From SZUA-430 sp031413635 (GTDB taxonomy: Bacteria > Pseudomonadota > Alphaproteobacteria > Micropepsales > Micropepsaceae), in contig JANOFM010000163.1 in the NCBI GenBank assembly GCA_031413635.1, forward strand, positions 1 through 22,281: a DNA stretch of 22,281 bases, given 5' to 3'. Below are positions 6,178 through 13,756 of this stretch, piece by piece. Each line of letters starts with the position of its first letter. Positions within the stretch are counted from its first letter, which is position 1. The notes under the pieces were generated by a model. That model was given only the letters and a program-made list of their open reading frames with translations. It was not told the origin of the DNA and did no database searches. The position numbers and the translations under genes were made by a program.

Positions 6178-7511
6178 GCCGGCGAAAGTGTCTCCAGGAA
6201 TTTCAGCGGCGCCCCGCGCGGCGAACCTTGAACCTCGCCCTCCCACATCACGGTCGTGCCACGCACGATGGTGCCGACCGGAAAGCCGGTAACCGTCACC
6301 CCGTCGAACGGCGTCCAACCGCAACGGCTGGCGATCCACTTATTCTCGATCACGCGTCGCGCTTTCAAATCGACGATGGTGAAATCCGCGTCAAAGCCGA
6401 GCGCGATCCGCCCCTTGGTCGCCAAACCGAATATCCGCTGCGGCCCATGCGCGCTCAGATCGACGAACCGCTCCAGCGACAGCCGCCCCGCATTGACGTG
6501 ATCGAGCATGATCGGCACGAAGGTCTGCACGCCCGGCATGCCCGATGGCGTGTCGGGATAGGTCTTGTCCTTTTCATCGCGCGTATGCGGCGCGTGATCG
6601 GAGCCCAGCACGTCGACGACACCGTCGCGGACGGCGGCCCAAATCGCCTCGCGATGCGTGACGTCGCGCACCGGCGGGTTCATCTGCGCATAGGCGCCCA
6701 GCCGCTCGTAACACTCGGGCGCCACCAAGGTCAGGTGATTGATCGTGGTCTCGACCGTTGCAATGTCGCGATGGTCGCGCAGGAACGCCATCTCTTCGCC
6801 GGTCGAAACGTGAAGTATATGCACTCGCCGCCCGAACTTGCGCGCCAGCGCAATCACGCGCTTCGTCGCCAGCAACGCCGTATCCGCATCGCGCCACAGC
6901 GGATGCGTGCGCGGATCGCCGCTCGCCGCCAAATGCTTGCGCTCTTTCAGCCGCGCCTCATCCTCGGCATGGACCGCGACGCGCCGGCGCCCATGTTGGA
7001 GCACGCGCGCCACATGCTCGTCGTCGGCAACCAGCAGATTGCCGGTCGACGAACCCATGAACATCTTCACGCCCGCCACCCCCGGCAGACATTCGAGCTC
7101 GGGCAGTGTCTCGGCATTCTCGGGCGTTGCGCCGACATAAAAGGCGTGATCGCACCACATCCGCCCGCGCGCTCGCGCAAGCTTGTCGTTCAAAGCCTCG
7201 GCAGTCGTCGTCGGCGGCGCGGTGTTCGGCATCTCGAACACCGAGGTAACCCCGCCCAGCACCGCCGCGCGGCTGCCGGTCTCAAGATCCTCTTTGTGCG
7301 TCGGGCCCGGCTCGCGGAAGTGAACTTGACTGTCGATCACCCCCGGCAGCACATGCAAGCCACGGACATCGCGCACATCGGCGGCCTTGGCCGCGCCCAG
7401 CCAACCGATCGCGGCAATCCGCCCATTCGTCACCGCGACATCGCACGACGCGACACCCCATGGCGTAGCCACCATGCCGTTCTTCAAAATTAGATCGTAG
7501 CTATCGCTCAT
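6174..7511 (-). CDS. pyrC: Dihydroorotase, class I (pyrimidine biosynthesis)
   Basis: The 445-aa amidohydrolase is the long class I type, which cyclises carbamoyl-aspartate to dihydroorotate. Visible site residues are D60-S-Q-V-H64-F-R66-E-P-G, the carboxylated-lysine block G-V-K149-M-F-M-G-S-S, V-H181-A-E-D-E, H-I-L-H234-V-S-T and G-S-D305-H-A-P-H. The first His of the usual HxH metal motif is replaced by Gln (Q62-V-H64). I recall the same change in other alphaproteobacterial dihydroorotases annotated as active, so it need not mean loss of function. The ATG overlaps the asparagine-synthetase stop as ATGA, so the two form an operon. The tail overlaps usg by 4 bp. Confidence 0.88.
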   Translation of the reverse strand: MSDSYDLILKNGMVATPWGVASCDVAVTNGRIAAIGWLGAAKAADVRDVRGLHVLPGVIDSQVHFREPGPTHKEDLETGSRAAVLGGVTSVFEMPNTAPPTTTAEALNDKLARARGRMWCDHAFYVGATPENAETLPELECLPGVAGVKMFMGSSTGNLLVADDEHVARVLQHGRRRVAVHAEDEARLKERKHLAASGDPRTHPLWRDADTALLATKRVIALARKFGRRVHILHVSTGEEMAFLRDHRDIATVETTINHLTLVAPECYERLGAYAQMNPPVRDVTHREAIWAAVRDGVVDVLGSDHAPHTRDEKDKTYPDTPSGMPGVQTFVPIMLDHVNAGRLSLERFVDLSAHGPQRIFGLATKGRIALGFDADFTIVDLKARRVIENKWIASRCGWTPFDGVTVTGFPVGTIVRGTTVMWEGEVQGSPRGAPLKFLETLSPA

Positions 7512-9283
7512 GACCGGACGCTCAATGTGGACATGACGTCGCCGTCGCTGGCGACACCTTCAATGTGAATGCGATACCAGAGCGCATAGAACAACAACAG
7601 CCATGCCCCCAACGTCGCATGTTTGTCCCGCGACCGTCCGGCTGAGCGAAACAACGACTCGACCCGCTCGCTCACACACGCCCTTTGAACGCCTTCGACC
7701 TTCGCCACAAGCGGTCCCAGCGCCGCGCCTTGCGATGTGATCCATTCGCCCACCGGGACCGTCGGGGCCCACTTTCGCCCGAACGCATTCGCCACCGGAA
7801 TTTCCGCGTCGAGCCACTTGCGCAGGAGATATTTTCCCACCCCGCGCGAAATCTTCAGTTCGTCCGGCAGTCTGAACGAAGCAGCGGCGACCATTGGATC
7901 AAGCAATGGCACGCGCCCTTCGACGGCATGCGCCAATAAACAACGATCCAGCTTGATCAAAAGGTCGTTCGGCAGCCAATCGGTGCAATCGATCGCTTGC
8001 GCGCGCTGAAGTCGAGTGCCGGCGATATCCGCCAGTCGCCGTTCGACCGCGACGATACCGTCGCGCCAGGCCGGGCCTTGGTCGCGTAGCACACCCAAAC
8101 CCTCGAGTTGCCCCTTGGCGCGCATCGCCCGCCCGCCAAGCCACATCGGCCGCATCACGCTGCGATATCGTCCATACCCACCGAACAATTCGTCGCCGCC
8201 TTCGCCGGTCAGCACGACCTTGACGTCTTTCGCCGCCTGCTCCGCCAAGAGATACGTCGCGACGATTCCATAGTCCGCCGCCGGATCGTCGATCGCCGAC
8301 ACGATCGCGGGCAATCGCGACCAAAACTGTTTCGCCGTGACCGGCACCATCACGTGATCGGCGCACAAAGCGCGCGCAATCCGTCGCGCATGATCGCGGT
8401 CGTCGCCCACATCGGCCCCCGGATAGAACGCGGTGTAGGCGCGAACCGGCCTGTCGCTTTGCCGCGCAAGCACGCCGAGCAGCGCGGACGAATCGATTCC
8501 GCCCGAGAAAAACACGCCGAGCGGCACATCGGCGCGCCGATGCACCTCGACGCTGTTGTTGAGCACCTGACCGAGCCGAAGCAGCGCCTCGCTTTCACTG
8601 ACGCGCTCGACCTCACCTTCGATCGGCGAGGACGCACGGTGGCGCGCCACAACCTTGCCGCGTCGCACGATCAAGGTCTCGCCCGGCAAAACCCGTTTGA
8701 TGCCGGGATAGATCGTATCGCGCCCGGTCGTGAACTGGAGTTGAAGCAGTTCGCCGGCCGCCTCGCTGCGAACACCAGGCTGAACCAACTTTGCCTTCAG
8801 CAAGGCGCGCGCTTCCGACGCGAAGGCAAAGCCTTGTGGCGTCTCGACGTAATAGAGCGGTTTGATCCCGAATACGTCGCGCGACAGCAGAAGCGTCGCG
8901 TCCTCGGGCTCGTAGATCGCCATCGCATACATTCCGCGCAACGCGCGCGCGAACTCCACCTTGTCGCGCTCGTAGACATAGAGTGGGACTTCGCAATCCG
9001 AATTCGTCGCGAACTGGACTTTGGGAAATTCGCGCCGCAATTCCGGCGAATTGTAGATTTCACCGTCGGCGACCAACACGGTGCCGTTCGGCCCCTGCAA
9101 CGGCTGCTGCCCGCCTTTCAAGTCGACGATCGCAAGGCGCGCATGGACGAGCCCGACACCGCCCTTGACATAGCGCCCCTCTCCATCGCGCCCGCGATGC
9201 GCAATGGCGGCCGACAAATCGTCCAGCAACTTCGCGTGCGGAGGCGCGCCGGAAGCGGTCACAAAGCCTGCAATGCCGCTCAT
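7508..9283 (-). CDS. asnB: Asparagine synthetase B homologue with Ser in place of the glutaminase Cys
   Basis: The 591-aa protein has both AsnB domains: an N-terminal class II glutamine amidotransferase (1 to ~200) and a C-terminal ATP-pyrophosphatase domain with F-F-S-G-G-I-D-S-S (258-266) and G-E-G-G-D-E-L-F-G-G-Y. AsnB makes asparagine from aspartate, ATP and glutamine-derived ammonia. Here the start reads M-S-G-I-A-G-F instead of M-C-G-I, so the N-terminal nucleophile is Ser (AGC). The glutamine-binding N-G-E-I-Y-N is D73-G-E-I-Y-N, while H-A-R49-L-A-I-V-D and S-D-C-E are kept. It may be ammonia-dependent or have another amide donor. The ATG at 9283 is set by the conserved start and by AGGTGA seven bases upstream; the frame's earlier codons are non-homologous. 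It is first gene of an operon with dihydroorotase. Confidence 0.88.
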   Translation of the reverse strand: MSGIAGFVTASGAPPHAKLLDDLSAAIAHRGRDGEGRYVKGGVGLVHARLAIVDLKGGQQPLQGPNGTVLVADGEIYNSPELRREFPKVQFATNSDCEVPLYVYERDKVEFARALRGMYAMAIYEPEDATLLLSRDVFGIKPLYYVETPQGFAFASEARALLKAKLVQPGVRSEAAGELLQLQFTTGRDTIYPGIKRVLPGETLIVRRGKVVARHRASSPIEGEVERVSESEALLRLGQVLNNSVEVHRRADVPLGVFFSGGIDSSALLGVLARQSDRPVRAYTAFYPGADVGDDRDHARRIARALCADHVMVPVTAKQFWSRLPAIVSAIDDPAADYGIVATYLLAEQAAKDVKVVLTGEGGDELFGGYGRYRSVMRPMWLGGRAMRAKGQLEGLGVLRDQGPAWRDGIVAVERRLADIAGTRLQRAQAIDCTDWLPNDLLIKLDRCLLAHAVEGRVPLLDPMVAAASFRLPDELKISRGVGKYLLRKWLDAEIPVANAFGRKWAPTVPVGEWITSQGAALGPLVAKVEGVQRACVSERVESLFRSAGRSRDKHATLGAWLLLFYALWYRIHIEGVASDGDVMSTLSVRS

Positions 9284-9325
9284 CGGCACGTCACCTGGCG
9301 CGCGGGGTCTTGACGAGAATGCAGG

Positions 9326-9354
9326 GCTATATGTGGCCAATTCGGAATTCGCAA
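9326..9354 (-). promoter_or_regulatory. Predicted promoter of the asnB-pyrC operon
   Basis: On the minus strand TTGCGA (9354-9349) and TATAGC (9331-9326) are separated by 17 nt, giving a leader of about 35 nt before the asnB ATG. The 151-bp gap to the divergent ygfZ gene holds no other clear element. Confidence 0.45.
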
Positions 9355-9434
9355 GCACGACCCGCAAGAACCGTATGCGAAAAATAATCCGCCCCGGCTT
9401 GCAAAAGCGAAGCGCAACACCCTACTTGTCCGTC

Positions 9435-10292
9435 ATGTCCGATGCTTATGCCATCATCTTGAGAGATCGCGGGATCGTCGAAGTAGCAGGGCCGGATGCC
9501 GCGAGCTTTTTGCAGGGCCTGATCACCAACGACATCGCCAAGGTCGACGCGCAGAACGCCATTTACGCTGCCCTGCTGACGCCGCAGGGTAAGATCATCT
9601 ATGACTTCTTGATCGTCGCGGTGGCAAACGGCTTTTTCCTTGATTGTGGACGCGCATGTGCGGGCGACCTTGCGAACCGGCTTAGGAAATACAAGTTACG
9701 CGCGAAGGTGACGGTGACGGACCGCTCGAGCGAATTTGCCGTGGTGGCCCTCTCTTTGGACGGCCCCGCCCTTCACGACGTTCCCGACCCGCGTTTGCCC
9801 AAGATCGGTCGCCGCGCGGTAATTCCGATCGTCGGAATCGAATCCCACCTGCAGACATCGGGCTACGCCTTGCGGCCGGAAAGCGACTACCAAGCCCGAC
9901 GCCTCGCAATGGGAATTCCCGACTCGGCTCTCGATATTCCGCCTGAAACGTTCTTCCCTCTCGACTGCAACTTTGAAGAACTGAACGGCGTCGATTTCGC
10001 GAAAGGCTGTTACGTCGGCCAAGAACTCACCGCCCGCATGAAACACCGCGCGACCGCGCGCAAGCGCCTGCTGCCGGTCAGTGCCGCCACCTCGCTGCCG
10101 CCGGCAGGCACGGCGATCAAACGCGACGGCATCGAAATCGGCGAATTGCGCGGCGCCATCGGCGCCAACGGGATGGCGCTTGTCAGACTTGATCGGCTTG
10201 GAAGCGCGACGGACGCCACTGCCGAGAGCATGAGCATAAAGGTCGGCCGCCCATCCTATCCCCTCATCCTGGCCAAAGAGGAACCTGAATGA
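9435..10292 (+). CDS. ygfZ: Folate-binding protein YgfZ (Fe-S cluster maintenance)
   Basis: The 285-aa protein is a GcvT-fold, tetrahydrofolate-binding YgfZ/IBA57 homologue that supports Fe-S enzyme assembly or repair in the cytoplasm. It has the family Cys motif K-G-C-Y-V-G-Q-E-L-T-A-R-M-K-H-R, the N-terminal G-P-D-A-A-S-F-L-Q-G-L-I-T-N-D-I and L-L-T-P-Q-G-K-I-I-Y-D-F. The ATG at 9435 gives the normal N-terminus (M-S-D-A-Y-A-I-I-L) but has no clear ribosome binding site. An ATG at 9375 would add 20 unlike residues. The stop overlaps the tag start as ATGA (10289-10292), so the two are coupled. Confidence 0.87.
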   Translation: MSDAYAIILRDRGIVEVAGPDAASFLQGLITNDIAKVDAQNAIYAALLTPQGKIIYDFLIVAVANGFFLDCGRACAGDLANRLRKYKLRAKVTVTDRSSEFAVVALSLDGPALHDVPDPRLPKIGRRAVIPIVGIESHLQTSGYALRPESDYQARRLAMGIPDSALDIPPETFFPLDCNFEELNGVDFAKGCYVGQELTARMKHRATARKRLLPVSAATSLPPAGTAIKRDGIEIGELRGAIGANGMALVRLDRLGSATDATAESMSIKVGRPSYPLILAKEEPE

Positions 10293-10882
10293 CGGCGACC
10301 AAATCCCGATGCGCTTGGCCGGGCGCCGACCCGTTCTACGTCGCCTATCACGACGACGAATGGGGCGTGCCCGAATACGACGATCGCGCGCTCTACGAAA
10401 AACTCATACTCGACGGATTCCAAGCAGGCCTGTCCTGGATCACGATCCTACGCAAACGCGAAAACTTCCGCCGCGCCTTCGATGGCTTCGAGCCGCAAAA
10501 GATCGCACGCTATTCCGAAGCCAAGATCGCCAAACTGCTCGAGGACGAAGGCATCATCCGCCATCGCGGCAAGATTGAAGGCGCGATCAAAAGCGCCCGC
10601 GCCTATCTCGACATAATGGAAAACGAGCGCGGCGGATTCTCGAATTACATCTGGAAATTCGTCGACGGCAAGCCGGTTCAAAACCGCCTCGAAGCAATGA
10701 AGCAAGTCCCGACGCAATCCCCAATGAGCGAGGCGCTGTCGAAGGATTTGAAGCAGCGCGGCTTCACCTTTTGCGGCCCGACGATCGTCTATGCCTTCGC
10801 CCAGGCAGTCGGCATGGTCAACGACCACATGACCACCTGCTTCCGCCACAAGGAGTGCGCCAAGCTCGCGCGCAAACGCTAA
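10289..10882 (+). CDS. tag: DNA-3-methyladenine glycosylase I
   Basis: The 197-aa protein is the Tag base-excision enzyme that removes 3-methyladenine from alkylated DNA. It opens R-C-A-W-P-G-A-D-P and has Y-H-D-D-E-W-G-V-P, L-I-L-D-G-F-Q-A-G-L-S-W and F-C-G-P-T-I-V-Y-A-F-x-Q-A-V-G-M-V-N-D-H. The four zinc ligands known from E. coli Tag align with Cys8, His21, His180 and Cys184. Length is normal. The start overlaps the ygfZ stop by ATGA. The TAA stop overlaps the TAG of the convergent isomerase-like gene within CTAA. Confidence 0.92.
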   Translation: MTATKSRCAWPGADPFYVAYHDDEWGVPEYDDRALYEKLILDGFQAGLSWITILRKRENFRRAFDGFEPQKIARYSEAKIAKLLEDEGIIRHRGKIEGAIKSARAYLDIMENERGGFSNYIWKFVDGKPVQNRLEAMKQVPTQSPMSEALSKDLKQRGFTFCGPTIVYAFAQAVGMVNDHMTTCFRHKECAKLARKR

Positions 10883-11496
10883 AGCGCCACCGCCTTTCGC
10901 TCCCCGCACGCCCAATCGAGCGCGGCTTCCAGCCGGTCGCCGCCCCAGAACACCTCGCCGTCGACGACGAACGAAGGCGCGCCGATGATGCCGAGCGCGA
11001 CTGCGCGATCGGCCTGGACGCGAAACGCATCCTTCGCCTCCTGCGCCTGCGCGGCTTGCATGATCCCAGCAGGCATTTGCCCGACGTCCGAAAGGACCTT
11101 TCCGATCACGAACGGCGAGGCGACATCGAGGTCGTCGGCGAAGTTCGCCGAATAGACATTCCGCACGAACGCGCCCACCCAAGGCGCCTCTGCGAACCGG
11201 CAAGCAATGCGGGCCGCCAACATGCTGCCGCGCGGAAACTGCGACGGCCGCTTCAGCGCCAAACCCTGAGCGGCGCAAATCCGGGCCAGATCGCGCCACA
11301 TATATCGGCCCTTGGCCGGATAGATATTGAACGGCGAGTCGTTCCAGCCCTGTGCCGCGAAAATCGGACCCAGCAAGAACGAGCGCCACTTCACCTCCAC
11401 ACCCCGCTTGCGCGCCGCGTCTTCGACCGCGTGTGCCGCCGGATAGGAATAGGTGCTGGCGAACTCGAACCAAAACTCAAGCGGCGCGTGGGCCAT
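10879..11496 (-). CDS. 2-hydroxychromene-2-carboxylate isomerase-like (DsbA-fold) protein
   Basis: The 205-aa protein belongs to the DsbA/kappa-GST superfamily that includes glutathione-dependent HCCA isomerase (NahD). The start F-W-F-E-F-A-S14-T-Y-S-Y places a Ser where the isomerase has its catalytic Ser. G-I-I-G-A-P-S-F-V-V-D-G-E-V-F-W-G-G-D-R-L is the cis-Pro and C-terminal signature. No Cys-X-X-Cys pair is present, so it is not a disulfide oxidoreductase. No naphthalene-degradation genes are near. Instead it is the last gene of the que operon: its ATG overlaps the queF TAA by one base. A role in queuosine metabolism is not established. The true substrate is unknown. Confidence 0.82.
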   Translation of the reverse strand: MAHAPLEFWFEFASTYSYPAAHAVEDAARKRGVEVKWRSFLLGPIFAAQGWNDSPFNIYPAKGRYMWRDLARICAAQGLALKRPSQFPRGSMLAARIACRFAEAPWVGAFVRNVYSANFADDLDVASPFVIGKVLSDVGQMPAGIMQAAQAQEAKDAFRVQADRAVALGIIGAPSFVVDGEVFWGGDRLEAALDWACGERKAVAL

Positions 11497-11954
11497 TATC
11501 CTCTTCCACGGTAAGGCGCGACGCCCTGTTCAGGTACCCAAAGTCCGCCCGGCAATTTTCCCGTTTGCCAAAATACATCGATCGGCATGCCGCCGCGCGG
11601 ATACCAATAGCCGCCGATGCGCAACCACTTGGGCGCGATCGCCTCGCCCAAGCGCTTGCCGATCGAAAGCGTGCAATCCTCGTGAAAGCCCGCATGATTG
11701 CGGAAGCTCCCCAAAAACAACTTCAACGACTTCGACTCGACGATCCACTTCCCCGGCGAATAATCGATCACGATGTGAGCGAAGTCGGGCTGCCCCGTCA
11801 CGGGGCACAGCGTCGTAAATTCCGGCGCCGCGAAACGAACCAGATAGTCGGTGTCGGCATGCGGATTGGCGACGCGCTCCAATTTCGCCTCGTCGGGCGA
11901 CGCGGGCAATACCGAAGTCTGTCCGAGTTGCGTGAGACCCTTATCCTTGGCCAT
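11496..11954 (-). CDS. queF: NADPH-dependent 7-cyano-7-deazaguanine reductase (type I)
   Basis: The 152-aa unimodular QueF reduces the nitrile of preQ0 to the amine of preQ1. Seen are the nucleophile in T-T-L-C50-P-V-T-G-Q-P-D57, the QueF motif E-S-K-S-L-K-L-F (73-80) and the F-R-N-H-A-G-F-H-E-D block. The ATG at 11954 overlaps the queD TGA as TGATG. The frame continues upstream only because queD lies there in another frame. It is fourth in the queC-E-D-F series, which fits the pathway order. Confidence 0.93.
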   Translation of the reverse strand: MAKDKGLTQLGQTSVLPASPDEAKLERVANPHADTDYLVRFAAPEFTTLCPVTGQPDFAHIVIDYSPGKWIVESKSLKLFLGSFRNHAGFHEDCTLSIGKRLGEAIAPKWLRIGGYWYPRGGMPIDVFWQTGKLPGGLWVPEQGVAPYRGRG

Positions 11955-12331
11955 CAAGCCCTCCGATAGGTGCAAGATTCGCCGAGCGAGTCGCGTCGCA
12001 CCGTGACAGCGGCAAGTTCGGGCAGCAAAACCCTCAACGCATCGAAGATAAACCGCGCAATCCGCTCCAACGTCGGCGTCTCGAGCCCCTTGATCTCGTT
12101 GAGCACGTGATGATCGAGCCGTGCCCGCAGATCGGCAATCGCAGTCTCGACCTCGGCAAAATCGCGCACCCAGCCATGCGCGGCATCGACGGCGCCTTCC
12201 AGTGTCAACACCGCGGCAAACGAATGACCGTGCATTCGCGAATTCGGATGCCCCGTGGGCGCCGTCGGCAAGAAATGCGCGGCGTCGAAGCGAAACTCTT
12301 TGCTGATCGAAATCACGGAATCCCAATCCAT
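11954..12331 (-). CDS. queD: 6-carboxytetrahydropterin synthase QueD
   Basis: The 125-aa protein is a PTPS-fold enzyme that converts dihydroneopterin triphosphate to 6-carboxy-tetrahydropterin in preQ0 synthesis. Zinc ligands are His19 (F-D-A-A-H-F-L-P), His34 and His36 (M-H-G-H-S-F). L-D-H-H-V-L-N-E-I and the C-terminal L-G-E-S-C-T-Y-R are also conserved. In E. coli QueD the catalytic Cys precedes HGH by three residues (C-x3-HGH). Here that place is Asn30 (G-H-P-N-S-R-M-H-G-H), as I recall for other alphaproteobacterial QueD. It overlaps queE by 19 bp and queF by one base. Confidence 0.9.
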   Translation of the reverse strand: MDWDSVISISKEFRFDAAHFLPTAPTGHPNSRMHGHSFAAVLTLEGAVDAAHGWVRDFAEVETAIADLRARLDHHVLNEIKGLETPTLERIARFIFDALRVLLPELAAVTVRRDSLGESCTYRRA

Positions 12332-12948
12332 TTATGTGTTTGCACGCTCAATCGCCAGCGCGGATGCGCCATGCAGTACCGCGCCGCCTCGCGCATGTTC
12401 GCCGTCGTTTGTTCGCCCCACATCGGTTGCAACAAGAAATGCTCGAACGCCAAAGCCTGAAACTGTTCTGGTTCGGCGCCGTCCTGCGGATAGACCAGCT
12501 TTAGCTCGTTGCCGCGCCGTTGCACCAACTCCGATCCCGCCTTCGGACTGACGCAAATCCAATCGATGCCGACCGGCGCCTCGATCGTGCCGTTGGTCTC
12601 GATTGCAATTTCGAACTCCAACTCGTGCATTCCATCGATCAACGCACCGTCGAGCTGCAACAGTGGCTCACCGCCCGTGAACACGACATAACGCTTGCCG
12701 TCGCCGTTGCCGGGCCACTTCGCCGCGATCGCGCGCGCCAACGTCGCCGCATCTTCGAACTTGCCGCCGCCCACGCCGTCGGTTCCGACGAATTGCGTAT
12801 CGCAGAATTTACAGACCGCCTCCGCGCGATCGTCTTCGCGGCCGGACCACAAATTGCATCCGGCGAAACGGCAAAACACGGCGGGCCGTCCGGCGCGCAT
12901 ACCCTCGCCTTGCAGCGTGTAGAATATCTCTTTGACGGCGTAAGTCAT
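12313..12948 (-). CDS. queE: 7-carboxy-7-deazaguanine synthase QueE (radical SAM)
   Basis: The 211-aa radical-SAM enzyme rearranges 6-carboxytetrahydropterin to 7-carboxy-7-deazaguanine. It has the QueE-type expanded cluster motif CX14CX2C (Cys31, Cys46, Cys49) rather than CX3CX2C. It begins V-K-E-I-F-Y-T-L-Q-G-E-G, has R-F-A-G-C-N-L-W-S-G-R, the SAM-binding F-T-G-G-E-P-L-L-Q-L and ends with V-Q-T-H-K-W-I-G-I. The ATG overlaps the queC stop by ATGA, and the 3' end runs 19 bp into queD, so translation of the series is coupled. Confidence 0.94.
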   Translation of the reverse strand: MTYAVKEIFYTLQGEGMRAGRPAVFCRFAGCNLWSGREDDRAEAVCKFCDTQFVGTDGVGGGKFEDAATLARAIAAKWPGNGDGKRYVVFTGGEPLLQLDGALIDGMHELEFEIAIETNGTIEAPVGIDWICVSPKAGSELVQRRGNELKLVYPQDGAEPEQFQALAFEHFLLQPMWGEQTTANMREAARYCMAHPRWRLSVQTHKWIGIP

Positions 12949-13652
12949 TGTGCGGCGGCCTTATAGCGGGCCCAGCCGTTCGCGCGCAATTCGCACGCCG
13001 GGCACCCGCCGCATCCATAGCCCCATTCGTGGCGCTTCGTTCGGTCGCCCCGGTAGCAGGAATGAGTCTCCTCCACGATCAGATCGACCAGCGCCGTCCC
13101 ACCCAAACCTTCCGCCAACGCCCACGTCGCCGCCTTGTCGCGCCGCATCAGCGGCGTCTCGATCACAAGTCGCGCATCGAGCCCGAGGTTCAAACTCACC
13201 TGCAAACTCTTCAACGTGTCGTCGCGGCAATCGGGATATCCCGAATAATCCGTCTCGCACATGCCGCCGACGAGATACTTGATCCCGCGCCGATACGCCA
13301 AAGCCGCCGCCGCCGTGAAGAAGAAAATGTTGCGCCCCGGCACGAACGTCGTCGGCAATCCGTTCTTGCCCATCTCGATTTCGCCGTCCCCGGTCAAAGC
13401 CGTCGTCCCCAAGGACTTGATCACGGAAAGATCGATCACATGATCGCTGCCCATTTTGGCGGTCCACTTCGGGAAACCGCGCCTCAACGCGCTGGCGAAC
13501 CGTTCACGGCATTCGAGTTCGACTTCATGCCGTTGCCCATAGGAAAACCCGACCGTTTCCACATGATCGAACGCATCGAGCGCCCAAGCAAGACACGTTG
13601 CCGAATCTTGCCCGCCCGAAAATAAAACCAGTGCTTTGTTTCGCTCAGTCAC
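12945..13652 (-). CDS. queC: 7-cyano-7-deazaguanine synthase QueC
   Basis: The protein (235 aa from GTG 13652) uses ATP and ammonia to turn 7-carboxy-7-deazaguanine into preQ0. It has the PP-loop V-L-F-S-G-G-Q-D-S-A-T (9-19), F-V-P-G-R-N-I, C-E-T-D-Y-S-G-Y-P-D-C-R and the zinc-binding tail S-C-Y-R-G...G-C-G-G-C-P-A-C. A TTG at 13658, two codons earlier, is an alternative start, and neither has a strong ribosome binding site. It heads the que operon. The 104-bp gap to the divergent ketoacyl synthase gene should contain its promoter. I could not see a preQ1 riboswitch there. folE, tgt and queA/queG are not in the window. Confidence 0.92.
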   Translation of the reverse strand: MTERNKALVLFSGGQDSATCLAWALDAFDHVETVGFSYGQRHEVELECRERFASALRRGFPKWTAKMGSDHVIDLSVIKSLGTTALTGDGEIEMGKNGLPTTFVPGRNIFFFTAAAALAYRRGIKYLVGGMCETDYSGYPDCRDDTLKSLQVSLNLGLDARLVIETPLMRRDKAATWALAEGLGGTALVDLIVEETHSCYRGDRTKRHEWGYGCGGCPACELRANGWARYKAAAQ

Positions 13653-13756
13653 TCGCAAACGCGTCCATTCACAGCTGGCCGGACATTGGGGGGATGCACC
13701 CAGGCTTGCAATGCGTTAAACAGCCTCAAACGCCAACCAGCATCACGAGGTTAACC

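Noticed and set aside
5838..7493. 551-codon plus-strand open frame opposite usg and dihydroorotase
   Set aside because: Arg/His/Pro-rich composition and no motifs; both strands inside it hold well-identified genes (usg, dihydroorotase).
8108..9313. 401-codon plus-strand open frame opposite asnB
   Set aside because: Antisense shadow of the AsnB homologue, whose domains are unambiguous.
10879..11496. Disulfide oxidoreductase (DsbA) function
   Set aside because: No CXXC pair at the start of the thioredoxin-like domain; Ser is in the isomerase position.
13653..13756. preQ1 riboswitch before queC
   Set aside because: I looked on the minus strand for a preQ1-type stem-loop with an A-rich tail that could pair near the start, and saw none. 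A covariance-model search would settle it.
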